Shown here piece after piece: positions 13,901 to 25,976 of a stretch of DNA of 64,000 nt (the first letter of the stretch is position 1; every line of letters begins with the position of its first letter). The position numbers were made by a program, and so were the translations under genes. This DNA is from Bombus terrestris (Eukaryota; Arthropoda; Insecta; Hymenoptera; Apidae): NCBI RefSeq assembly GCF_910591885.1, contig NC_063280.1, positions 5,952,001 through 6,016,000 of the forward strand. The letters run 5' to 3'. Below the pieces are notes generated by a model, which did not search any database, was not told the origin of the DNA, and saw only the letters and a list, made by a program, of their open reading frames with translations.

Positions 13901-15210
13901 CTTGATATTAGGTTGCAAAGAAAGACTGCGCGATCATCCAAGATTGTCACACAATATACTCGCAATATTATTATTTTATATAAGTAGCGATAAATGCTTG
14001 ATTATCATATTACGAGTGGATAAATGTAGAAACCAACAGATTCGCTATGGTGGTTATCTTTTATCGATACTCCGAGCTTTCTCGAATGATAATTGCCAGC
14101 ATAGGCGCGCATATAAGGAAGAGACCATAGGCACGTGAAATCTGGTTTTCCGCGATTTTCTGCCGTTCGATTAATGCAGCGGCACGTTTTTGCGCGAAGC
14201 TCGAACTAGGAGAACTCTTGCAACAGTTAATGGACCCGTCTTGCCACGTATTGAGGAGTTCTAATTGCTTTTCATTAGCGATAATTAATGGGCCTGACGC
14301 GATCACGTTCAACCAATTTACGGTAAACAGCACTCCGATTTGTCAATTTCCCATTCTAATTCGTGTACTCGATAATGCGCATGAACTACGACATTCAGTC
14401 ACACGGTCTAAATTAGGTGACCGGTCTAAAACTCGCACATTTTCCTACAGTTCTTCCGAACTAGCTAAGAACCTAGTAGCACGAGGAATTTTCTTGTTTC
14501 TTTATAGCCCGAAGTCCAAAGGAAAAGCCGATGCGAGATTTGTACGCGATCGATAATCTTCTCGTAGTAATTTGCCTAATTTGAAAAGAAAAGGTACGTA
14601 CGGAAGTTGGAGTTTCATTTGCAAATGTAGTAGCTACGGAAATCATAGGAATAGCTTTTATTTCCAGAAAGATGTTTATAGAGGCTATAGATTCAAGGAA
14701 AGAAGATAGAAAACGTTTAACTGCAGTTTAGTATCTCGTTGAAGAAAATGAAAAGGGGAGAAAGTATCTCGGCAGAGATGACAAAAATGATCCAATGGAA
14801 TAGTACTACGATACTGTAAATTTCGGCGAAACATTTTCTACCTGGAAAATCAGGGTTCAGTGGGATCATTCTTCGTTCGAGACGTGGTCGAGGGAGTAGC
14901 CGAGATTAATTACCGGTATCTCTTATTCGAGAGCGTGGCCCCATTAGATTCTAGGTAAGAATCGCGTGGTAGCATAACAGAGGGAAACCGAGTAGACGAT
15001 GGAAGCCGAAGCAGAGTCTGCAGCGTAATGTAATCAGGATAGCCGGGCTTCGTTGCGCCTTGTGTCTACCTTCACCTAGCCCGCCGGCAGCAGGAAAGAG
15101 AGAGGGAATTCATTTGCATATTAATCTATATAATTAACTGCCGCTAACTAATCGCTCGCGTTTAATTAACGCGCTGCTGTATGCCTCTGCTGTTCGCTCT
15201 CCTACTTCGT

Positions 15211-15262
15211 TTCGTCGTCGTGGTTGTTGTCGTGGTTGTTGTCGTCGTTGCTGCCGTTGCTT
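15211..15262. repeat. Trinucleotide-type GTY repeat with a perfect 12-bp duplication
   Basis: The stretch is built from GTC/GTT/GTG triplets. It includes a perfect tandem duplication of CGTGGTTGTTGT at 15219-15230 and 15231-15242. In the minus strand it reads as Gln/Arg-rich (RQQPRQQP), which explains the 90-codon open frame across it. I regard it as a repeat and not a gene. Confidence 0.7.
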
Positions 15263-16011
15263 TTGCTCGTCTTGCACGATCCGTCGAGTTGCATTTGTTC
15301 GTGCGCGGCGAACAGCACGTTCCGAAGTGTCGTAAACTCGTGCGGTCCTGATTAAAGGCCGTTCATCCCCTAGTCGATGCTCGACAAACCCTTTTTCTTC
15401 GCGCATCTCGCCAACAAAATATAACCTTAGCGTATAATAACGCGTTCAACGTCGGCATACTGGGCGTACGCCGCGATGGTGATTTTCTTACCTGGTGTTC
15501 GCTCGTTAAAGGGTTCCATACCGGCTTGTTTTTACTTTGACCTGCCGCGCCGCTAGCATGCGATTCGACGTTAAAAGGACGTGTCTCGCTAATGCTAGGT
15601 CACAGGAGCTCGAACGCGCGACCGAAGATTCTATTGCTCGTAAGAAGTTTGTGGGCTAATTGTAATCGTCGCGCAAAATTGATCGTTTGCTTTTTTTATA
15701 TCTCTGATAACCAGGTGTTTATTTTGGAGGAATTTTATATTTGAATGTACAGAGGCTCGAATTCTTTACTTTCGATAACCGATACGCAACAGGATAATGC
15801 ATCGGCCGCCTAATAACTAAGCGTGGCGCAGCGCTGGAAAATCGGAGAATCGCACAGGTATCGGCAGAAATCTTAAACCGGTACGCGCGGAACCGGTAAC
15901 GTGATCACGGAGCGCGCAGGTGTTGGCTAAGCGTGTAAACACGCCACGTTCGTAGACCGCAAGAAAATTTTAAAGGTCGCGCGCGACGCGACTACGCCTT
16001 CAACTCGAGAG

Positions 16012-16046
16012 TTCTTCTTCTTCTCCTTCTCTTGCTTCTTCCTCAG
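16012..16046 (+). promoter_or_regulatory. Candidate 3' splice site (pyrimidine tract plus CAG) upstream of exon A
   Basis: A 33-base run of pyrimidines broken by a single G (16034) ends in CAG at 16044-16046. This is one of the strongest acceptor-like sequences in the window. It lies 324 bases upstream of the proposed start codon on the same strand. If used, exon A would span 16047-16439 and the gene would have at least one further 5' untranslated exon upstream. A weaker acceptor ends at 16190. The same bases read as a Glu-rich tail on the minus strand, which I take to be a by-product. Confidence 0.35.
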
Positions 16047-16370
16047 TGCCGTATGCCATCCGTCTTTCGTTGTTGGCCGTCGCGTCGTGGCGTAGCCACC
16101 AGGCCTCCTCGAGGATCATAACTAACCAACCTGCCGGTACACGGAGTCGTTGTTTATGAAACTCGGCTGCGTTACAACGTCGCATCTCAGTGGTCGGTAT
16201 TCCGCGACAATCCACGGCGGAAGCCTTCTGAATATTTATTACGTGGTCTCGCTCGAACGTGAAATAGGACGATATCGGTTCATCAAAGCCCGCCTCGGGA
16301 ACGATCGGTGAACGTAGCTCTTCGAAGCTGCATTATTACCGATTCACCGGTTCGCCGAAATTACGAAGGG

Positions 16371-16439
16371 ATGCTGGCTGCGCAGTATCTTCTGCATCAC
16401 CAAAATGTGATCGACATTGTTGCGCAAGTGATGAACAAC
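16371..16439 (+). CDS. Candidate first coding exon (exon A) of a KLF-like transcription factor
   Basis: Twenty-three codons run from ATG to a consensus donor, AAC|GTAAGT, at 16440. The peptide starts MLAAQYLLHH and ends IVAQVMNN; it has the look of an amphipathic helix. The ATG has a purine (G) at -3. It is the first ATG in any frame after base 16190, and an in-frame stop at 16260 closes the frame upstream, so it is a credible start. The exon ends in phase 0, which fits exon B exactly, and the joined frame remains open through exon C. I do not recognise this peptide on its own. The upstream edge is unknown: it may begin at 16047, at 16191, or at a transcription start. If the longer form is used, short upstream ORFs at 16053-16121 and 16156-16311 precede the start. 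Confidence 0.5.
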
Positions 16440-17692
16440 GTAAGTGTCAAACGTGTAAAGAGCGTTGATAACGTTAAAAACAGAATTCGTACGAGATTAG
16501 CAATTGTCCTCGTATTTACGAACAGAGAGATTCTCCGGCGAATCGATGAACTTTTCCTCGTTGCAAGTATGCAGAGACCATATCACCGGTTACTTTCAAC
16601 GATAAGTTAAGATAAACGACAATTAAATTACCCTGCGTTTAGCGTCGTGACCAGGACCGTGATTATTGGGATTTGCGCGACGTCTGTTAAAACCGGTTAG
16701 CACGCAAAAGAGGAAACATCGAGTGCGGTTTGACGTATGGAAAATCGCGGCGAGCATCGCAGACACCTTCTTGATCGTGTGCGTTGTCGAAAACAATTAA
16801 ATTCCTTTTTTTTTTAAGCGTCCTACCGGTCATTTTAAAAGCCGCTGCATTCCAACGAGTATGCTCAAATTTATACAGGCGTAGCCGGCTCGGACTCACT
16901 TTCGTGATAATCCTTCAACGTGCTTAAAACGTAGTTTACGGCCGCCCCACCTCGCCGCGGCGCTCATTAAATCACGATGCAATTACATTCTTCGCCGTAC
17001 ATTATTGTGCTTCGTGATTCCCCAGTGTTCGCGCATTAAACGGAACGCGTGTTTAAAGGCGAATGAAACGGCATACGTCGGTGTGCTTAATTATACACGG
17101 AGACATCAGGGAACGACCCATGGATTCCGATGATTCCGGTATCTGGTTTCGCATACCGTCTGACGCGCTAACCATTTTTTAAAGGCGTGGCCGGACATAT
17201 CATCCTCTTCCATACGATCGAAAATCAATAACCGACGCTCGGCTGCTGATTTCCCCTTGCAATTACAGCAGCGCCGATGGCGTGAAACAACGAAAAGGAA
17301 AAAAAGTCGTGAATCTTACGTAAGAGGTGGGAGCGTGTACGTTGAGGACGCGGACACAGCGTACGCGTTATGCAAATGCACGTCGTTAGAGGCGCGCGAA
17401 CAATGCTACAATTGACTGTTGTAATAAGCTCGTTTAGCGTATCTGTGGATCGGTATCGTGACGTGGGTTCGCTAGCGTGTGTCCACCTCTAATTCCCCGA
17501 TGGTCGGTTGCTCGTTTACGCAGTCGTTTCGCGCGTCAAGCGAAATGTGTTCGCTCATGATCTCGTGGAAACGCTAATCCGTCTTTAATTCCTTTATAAT
17601 TGTAGATACGGTGCCGGTCGTACGTACTATCAGAAATCTTAAGGGGAAATGGGTCTGATCGCGTAAAGCTTTATTTTGTATTTCTTCTCCAC

Positions 17693-17725
17693 TCTTTTTC
17701 TTTTTTCTTTCTTTTTTCTTTTTTA
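17693..17725. repeat. Pyrimidine tract (T-rich with C)
   Basis: About 33 bases of T interrupted by single C in a TTTTTTC pattern. It is an intronic low-complexity run with no acceptor AG directly after it. Confidence 0.7.
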
Positions 17726-20700
17726 CAATAAATAACGATTTATAAATTCGCGACGTTTAGATTGGATTAAAGGTTCTGTGAATATTTTGATTTACGATTG
17801 GCTCGTTAAGTATTGCGAGTTGCAAGACCTGGACACTTTAAAGACTTCATTTTTTGAAGCATTTTTTCCCCCTTTTTATTAAACTTCTGCTGATTTCCTA
17901 ACGTCTATTTACACACTATCGTCTTTCTGTATGTTACGTCTGCCTATCTTCAAACGTTTTACCCACATCTGAAATGTTCACTTTCCAATCGTGTTCTCGT
18001 CATATGTAGAAACCCTCGCGTTCGCTTACATAATTAGTCCGATGGCGATTAAGAGGATTACGCGCATAGCACAAGGAAATTTGCATACATGTAATCTTTG
18101 CCTGTTTTTTACGGGTACGAAGCCGATGGTACTTGGCGTTTTAAGTAAGTGAGCAGAGACTTGTGGGAATGCGACTGATGAGGTGATTACAGGCTAATTC
18201 GCGCTAGACATCGCGAATTTTCTTCGCGTATCATTGTGCAACGGTCATAAAATTATAAGGAATGAAATTATAAGTATTCCCGTTTGCTTTCAGCCAGTCG
18301 TAAAACAACATCGTTTCTGTACTGCTACTACGCCCATACCCTTGAGTCTTCTTTCGCAATTAATGCATCCTGGAAATTTCCACAGGTCTTGGAGTTCCTT
18401 GGAAAATCTCGCTCGTTTCGATTCGTCATGCATCGGTAACAGTAATTAAAACGTTTTATTATCGAACGTTAGGGACGCTGTAAAACGTGAAAACTGACCT
18501 TTCGTTTTGTTACATTTGGTAAAACAGCTTTATTTTTAAAAGGCTTAACGACCGTTTAATGATTTTTATCGTTAATTGCGGTTTTCAACTCTTTTACGAG
18601 GCTTGTGTAAAACTGTTCTTTCCTGTCACTTTTATCCGTTCGTTCGTTAGTTACGCATATTTATTTCCATCATTATAACAGCCTCTTTCACGGCTACAGG
18701 TGTCTGATTTAGAATATTAAATACTTGATAAAACGACCGCTATTTCTCAATGTTTTAAATTAAAGTAGAAATCAGAAGCGAAAGTGAATTTCCTACGTGA
18801 TCTACGATTCGACGTCGGCTATAACGTTTTGATAATCGATAAAAGAAAATTTTACAAATTGTAGTTCGGAGTGGAATTAAAACACGCGACGATTACGAAG
18901 TCGACGTTACTCGCGTAGAATTGCGAGTTAGGTACGTCGAAAGGATGAAAACGATGGAAGGATCTGTTTGAGATCGGGCGTCATCAGTGGTTACAAATGA
19001 TCGCTGCCAACGTGCTTCATCTTCTGTCGTCAAACGATCACGATTCTTCGTTTCGTGTTTCGCGCAAGGAACGCGACTCAGACCGGTCGTTGGCTCTTTT
19101 TTACGCGTAATTTTCAACCTATCCACTTGAAGCGGAGTTAGTGCTATTAGGGTAGACAAGTTACTCGAGAAATGGCTCTTTCGGTGCTCGCCGGACGGCA
19201 TTCTGATTCTGATAAACGTTCCACTCTGGTATCCGGCACGTTCGAACGAGTAATTAAATTGATTGACCGTTCGCTGCTGTTCACTCCGACTTGGGAATCG
19301 TCGCGCGTCCAGTTAGAAGTCCGATCGAGGCTGCCAGCGAGTACAAAAGGGCCGATGGGCTTAATGTCGCCATTACCGATGCTGATGAGTCCCCTTCGTT
19401 ACGAACCAACCCGTAAATCTCAAGCAAATGTTCCTCTCTGCGCTCTTTCCACGGCTTTTTGCGTTTCTTTCTAGCTGTCCTTTCCTCCTTTTGTCCAGTT
19501 CGGTGAGCGGAGCTAGTTCACAATAGAGAGTACAGTCTTATTGTTCGATCTCGAAGAGGATCGTAAAATTGCTGACAGACTAGACAGCATTGGCTGGCAA
19601 GTTGGCGGTGGTATTAGTCGCGAAGCAAGAGAACTACCATTAGGGGGTAGATAACTTAAATTATTAACCGATTGCGAATCGTTTTTCAGTCAAAGTTTCT
19701 TTGGAGCGAGTCGAATGTGGTTTAATTCGTTTTAGTCTTTCAGATTATAAATACGATAACGTAGAACGTAATATGGCTGTGTAGAATGACGATAGTCGCG
19801 TACATTAATGGATTATTAAGTTCGTTGCTTGAATACCGGACGGAGAATCTGTAACGATTAGTGGATATCACCTGTCTTGATCAGACTTGGAAATAAATAA
19901 GAGTCGCGCCGCTATTACATGCTTATGTACTTTATTAAAGTATAATCGAGTTGAGTGGCAGCTACTGGGGGCACTTGCCGGTAGCCAGGTGTTGTTCCAG
20001 GTAAAGCCTTACTCGCTAGGGTTCATGGAAGGATCGGTTACTTCCGGTATTTTTCTCGAGAACTAATTGATATGAATATCACGGTGTTCCGCTACCAAGT
20101 AGTATCCGGTGCCTACAATAAATATCAATAAACAATGGTATAAAGGGGAAAGACACTAAAACCAGGACAACAAGAAAAAAAAATTAAAAAATTACATCTA
20201 AATTACACCTTAACGTGAAATACATGCTCTTAGCAAAAGGGAACGATTGAAGCCGAGGCGCAAGACAGCAATTTTCCTGCTTCTTTCGCGGAGAATAATC
20301 GAAGTGAAAAATGATCGTTATACTCTGTAACGACCAGCGTAAAGCAATTAAGTAACTGTTGCATGATAACGGGGCTGGTCGAAGAAAAGAAATCGTCGTC
20401 GACTTTAAAACAGTTATTCATCGAGTCGTTTATCTGAACAGTGAATCTGGTGTATCTTATCGATCCAGATCGAGGGATCTTAATCGGGTAGCCCTTTGTA
20501 CGAACGTAGTATCATCGTTATTACACGAATTTCGTTCGGATGATTTTTATAATTTTCAGATGGACCAGGGTCGGACTAAGGTCGGTAATTGTCCAACAAG
20601 GACTGTTGATCGGGCTAATTAGATTCGCGATAATCGCCGGTACGGCGTTACGAAAAATTGAATGTATCCAATGATTACGAGGGGCCGACCCGCCACTTTG

Positions 20701-23700
20701 GGGCAATAAACGACATGGATTCGTGACTCGGGAATGCCCGTTTACGATCGTGGATTCGGCATTAAAGGCAATAACGCCCACGCTCTCATATCCGCCTCGG
20801 CCTCGCGGTGCGGGTATAAAGATTGCGCCTTAAAAGCCACCAGACGTATCTTTATCCGCGGTATTGTTCAAAAAGAGAAATTACGCGCGTGTGTGCTTCT
20901 GCGAAAAGTGATCCACCGTTCATCCTTTAAATTTCCCTGCCCCTGATTTTACACGTCCGCATTCCAAAAAAAAGAAAGAAAAAGAAATTACTTGCAAGAA
21001 TGTCTCGACCGAATTTTGAACAATTAACTCGAAAGTATATAGTATATATAGTATTCCGAGAGTATATGGTATATTTCGCGAGCATTCCTTCAAAGTGTTT
21101 TTATACGAGGTCGCGTGAAATAGTCGATACGCGTAAAAGGCAAGATAAGAGAAAGGATGGAGCTTGACCTACGGCCCTTTAACGAGATACGATCTCATGG
21201 TTCGTTAGGGGTTCCCTAGAGAATAGAAGAAAAATCAGGATTCGTTACGTGTCGACGAAACGGGAGAAAACACGCCGATACAGGAAATTATGCAGGGATT
21301 CTTTATTTTCAATCGGTATGGTAAGTTGGTTTTTGTTGGCGGTAATTGAATCTTTTTGGAACAAATTGCACGATGGAAATATAATAAATCGTAGGTAAGA
21401 AATATCTCATAGGAAATATCTTGTGAAAGTCGGTTGAAAGTTAGCGGTGAAAATATTTGTTGCTTTGGCAGTTGCGAAAGAATTATGTAGACGATCGTAC
21501 GTCACGCGTTATAGCGTTATACGTCGTCAGATTATTGCATTACGGCGATACGTTTGAACTTTAAATTAGTTGACCTCTTCGAAAGAAAAGTCCGGATATT
21601 AAAAATCGCTGATCGCAACGATATCGCGCGAACAAGCAAATATCGGTACACGTGTATTCGAGAGATCCAAGAGACAAAAACCATAATCGTGCATCGACTG
21701 TCGCGAATGCTACTCGCTTACGCGGACCAGCTCGCGATATACACGTATGTATTTATCCAGCGGAGGAATCGAATGCTATCGGTCGGTCGAAGCGGTTAAG
21801 GCCAAGGTAATTGCATTGTACGCGGTTGTTCTTTCAAACGCCAATCACCGGCGACAAAACGTTTGTCGCGGCGAGGCGAATCGCATTTGCGGCTGGACGG
21901 CGCCGCTCTTAAAGCCGTTCCGCGGTTCTCCATCTCACCTGCGTCTCTCCTTCTGCTCCTCTGGCATTCGTCTCTTCGTACGTCTACGAACGTGTACGAT
22001 CCTTCGACAGTTGCGAAACGGTCTCGCGACGTCACCGGCTTTACATTCGAAATCGTGCGTTCTGTTCGCCGCGAAGCGAGAAACGTTCCAGCGATCTCAC
22101 CGAATGTAAATTTCGCTGCAGAATTTCCGAGCGTTCGCACCGAGCGTGTAGGAACTCCGATCGGCGAACAGAGTGAAAAAATGAACGATTTACGCGTCAA
22201 TAAACTATCGCTGAGTTTCATTTGCGCGCGTCGTAATCGTTCGTAAAAACAGTTACGCTTCCGGTCGGTGATTTTATGTTTTGTCCGGGCAACGCTGAGA
22301 AAATTTCTCGTCAAGAGTAGAGCGTAGTTGGCGCTCGTCTCTTGGCTCTTTCTCTATGAGATCTTTCTCTCGCTATCGAAAGAAGGAAAGAGACGCGGAC
22401 GACGACGAGCGGAATCAGGTACAGAGTCGTGTGCTCCATGCTTGTTGCTTGGCTGCGTTTCAGTCGTTCTGAAAGGGGAGGAGAAGCGGTATGACAATCA
22501 CGTAAATGCTCGGATACGGACGTTGGCTGGTCCCGCGCGTAGATCAGAAGGCAGCGGCCGCGTTTGTGCCTGCTGAACCGATCCGCATAAACGAATAATC
22601 CGTTAAGTCTTCTTAAACATCCAGCCTTCGTCATGAATCGGTGATTCAATTAGGAGGCCGCAGCGATAATTCCGCGATATTAGTGGGCAGTTTTCTGCGC
22701 GGATTAACTCGCCTTTTATATCGAAGCGGACAGCAACCGGGCCGCGAGCTTAAAGGAGGATAACTTGTTTCCATAAAACGAAGCAGGATACCGGTGTCCC
22801 TGTTTCCACGTTGAACGCTCGTAAAGCACTCGAAAATAACCCGTGCGCTACGGCCATAATTTCTTCTCTGTTTTAAACAATATTCTTGATACTTTAAATT
22901 CGATATACGGGATGAAAACGATACATACGACGGTTGGAAATATTGGACGAAAATGCTTGCACGACGAGGCAGCAGTCATACGATATTAGGAAGAATATCA
23001 TTTCAGAAGAAAGTGACAGAATTTTTCGGTCGACTTGACAATACTAGGGATATTTGTTGACTTTGTCTTTCTTGCCTATCCACGTAACCAACGTGTTTTC
23101 TTCGGTACTCGTCCTATGCACGAGCTTCGACAGGCTTTGCACCGTCGCGATCGATACCGGTTGAGAATGCGAGCGACCGCATCGTCGATGGGGGCATATA
23201 TGTACCTGTAAGAAGCTGGCGTAGGCGGTTAGTAAGCCGCATTGACGTTACTTAACCACTTAGGTTACTTACGGCCGGTGCTGTTATTGTCGAACGTGCT
23301 AATAGATCGGCGGCTTCCATTTCTTCGGTAATAATAAATTATCAAGCCTATCGGCCGCGTGTCGTAATGCGAGTAGGCTCGTGCCAATGCCTCGAGTTTG
23401 ACTCGAAGGGTGAACCACCCGAGCGTGTGACAACTCGATCGATGTTTGATCGATTGTACCGTGTACGAGCCGAATAAAGATATTGCTACGATTATTGTAA
23501 CATTATTTTTTACTGCATGGGTGAAATAGAAAATTGTAATTGCTCTGAGTTAAACAAGCTGATAAAAGGTCCAAGCTGCTCTTATTCTTACGTAATGAAA
23601 TTAGGCTATAGATATTTTTATACCGACGTATTCTATACTTTTATGCCATACTATCGCGAGTAAAATAAGAAAGTTTGCAGTTTCAGTATCAAGTTTAGAT

Positions 23701-24364
23701 AACGTGGGATCGGAAAATCCTATGCTTGTATTCGTTCGACAAACGAACCAGGAGAATAAGGAAACGTACGAGATTCGGTATAAATCAAAGCTTATATGAA
23801 GCCATTAAACCGTTTTCATTGCGGTCGGTAGAACGTTGTAATATTCTTAATAAATGGTGCACACGAGAGGAAGCGAGACATCGCGAAGAACTCACGTTGG
23901 TTTTATGGCTGGCTCTCTTACTGGATTGGTAATTTCATCGATCGAAAGCCATCCCCTACGAAAAAGGAACGTTCGAGAGACGATCTCGTCCTTTCACTAT
24001 CCACGCTGTTTAGCCTGTGCGAAATAAATAATTGACTTTTTTTTTCACCGGCCTGGCCGATGGAACAGAAGCGTCACGAGCAAGGCGAATAGTTGTAACA
24101 GCGTCGGGTTTGACTTCCTCCTTTCGACTCGCGGGAGAAAGTCATTGTTGTTCGCGGTTTCAATGAAGTTTAAGTAACCGACCTCGACTCACAGATATAT
24201 CATTGTACCTTTGTGGCGCCAAGACATTGTTACACCAACGCGCGCCGTGGTGGGTGTGCATTGTTTTATAGGAACCCGTGGCACGAACGCGAAAAGTTCC
24301 GCCCTGCTGGTAAAACTCGCCAACACCTTTTTGTCCTACTCTGTAATTACAATGTAGAGGAAAA

Positions 24365-24383
24365 AGAGAGAGAGAGGGAGAGA
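24365..24383. repeat. GA-rich simple repeat
   Basis: A short run of GA dinucleotides with a GGG interruption inside a purine-rich stretch. It is an intronic microsatellite. Confidence 0.7.
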
Positions 24384-25947
24384 AGAAACGTAAAAAGAGC
24401 AAAAGCAGAAAAAGGCGGAGAAAAACTCACGCGATGAACTCGTAAAATTCGAGCCGCTAACCGGTTAAGGAAACTTTTCGTCGGCCTGTCCGCGATGTTA
24501 ATAGCCGATATTAGTAATAAATTACGAAAAGTACATTGTAATTATACGCAAGACCCACTAAATATTCGAAATGATTCACAATCCCACGGTACGGCGCCAG
24601 CGATCTTTATGTACGATCGTCGCGGTCGTATCGTTGCTTTTAATTTTTTCCGAACGAAAGTTAAGACGTCGTTAAGACAAATCATAACGAGCCTGAAACA
24701 TTGGTAGTCCACTTTCGTAGTCATGTAGAAGGACAGGTTTGTTGGACGGTTCGCGATATTTAAACGACGAAGAAGTCTGCGATACGTCAAAACATACATG
24801 TACATAATTTGGTAAATGAGATCGCATCGGTTGTGTGTCCGGAGGCCGTAACGAGGAAAGTATTTTTCGTTGCGTGGCTGCGACGATGGACCACGCCAAA
24901 ATGATATCGCCTGTCTGGTCGATTCAATTATTACCATTGCAATTATTTTTGTACTCGCATCGTGCAACACCTGCGATCGTAAAACGATCTTATTTGCGAC
25001 TAATAAATTTTCACTGATCGCCTTCGTTCCGTTCCATTTAGGGATAATGCCGATACTTGGGCAAGAAAATGTTGGTACTTTGTAAGCGATTAATTCTGGA
25101 CTTGTTCGAACAGTTCATGAACGTTTATGCTCTTTGTACACGTGTACGTGCCATTTACAAACAGATTTTTGGACATATTTTAGGTAATCTTCGTCACGGG
25201 TGGTCCACGATAATACGTGGTTATACTACTGAAACAAGTTGGACCGTGCACAATTTCGTCATTCCACTAAGGAAAAGTTCTTAAATACTTAACTTCGTTG
25301 AATATCGAACGCGGTGATTTATGTAACCGAAAATTAAGAAGATTTGATCGAAGTGTATAAACGATTAGCTGTTTCTTAGATTTAAAATGTATCTGGATAG
25401 GTTTCGCGATTAAATTTCCAATCAAGAATGTTTCACCTGGAAAATAAAAAATACTATTTTTTTTTTTAGTCCACCAGAGATTAATGGGTTTTTGTAGACG
25501 AAGCAAACGATGTCTGACTCCGATCCAGGATGAGCAATCTCGGGGAGACGGTGTCGATGGATCGAGTTACGAACCGCTCGCATTTAACACGAACCCGATC
25601 GTGATTTTAACTTTTATTTCGAGCACGTTCCGCTGGTGTAATCCAAGGAAACTCGTGCAGCTTAATACACGTACGAACACGTACACACCGAGTCTGACAA
25701 CACGTGCCGTGTTCTACTTGCATGATCCGGCGCGATCGCTCTTGCTCGGGCGAGATCTGCATTTAATCGGTGTTCGCTTTTACGATGTATCTTCTTTAAT
25801 CGTTCCACTGTCTGTAAAAAGACGAAGATGAGGAACGATGGAAAAATTACATCGTTCCAGAAAACAAGCGATCTCTATAGAGATATCAAAGACACGTTGT
25901 AATAATTCTCTCCCGGTAGTCACGAATTTAATCAGCGGTATCGGGAA

Positions 25948-25976
25948 GATAGAGAGAGATAGAGAGACAGAGAGAG
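25948..25976. repeat. Compound GATA/GACA/GA repeat
   Basis: AGATAGAGAGAGATAGAGAG is followed by ACAGAGAGAG, a compound microsatellite of GA units with GATA and GACA interruptions. It lies inside the A-B intron. Confidence 0.75.

Larger units (their letters stand above)
1..16046. other. Upstream / possible 5'-UTR intron region without a supported gene
   Basis: I found no exon here with good splice signals at both ends and a coherent frame. The sequence is CpG-rich with scattered pyrimidine runs (1476-1496; 2753-2792), an AAGT tetranucleotide repeat (10108-10133), a 10-bp tandem repeat (10888-10917) and a GTY-rich stretch (15211-15262). Open frames of 60-170 codons are common on both strands and overlap each other, as expected by chance for this composition. 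The region may be intergenic, or an intron inside the 5' UTR of the + strand gene that starts coding at 16371. A pyrimidine tract ending in AG at 16046 supports the second possibility. Confidence 0.5.

Noticed and set aside
18294..18435. Open stretch after a TTTGCTTTCAG acceptor
   Set aside because: The only donor-like GT (18436) ends it in phase 1, incompatible with exon B, and codon use is not coding-like.
20560..20622. Open stretch starting ATG right after an excellent acceptor (TTTTTATAATTTTCAG)
   Set aside because: The following frame ends at a stop after 20 codons and the nearest donors (20581, 20585) are weak. It could be an unused pseudo-exon.
21796..22314. 172-codon minus-strand frame overlapping two + strand frames of 120 and 127 codons
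   Set aside because: The minus frame starts at TTG. Three mutually overlapping frames point to base composition rather than to coding.
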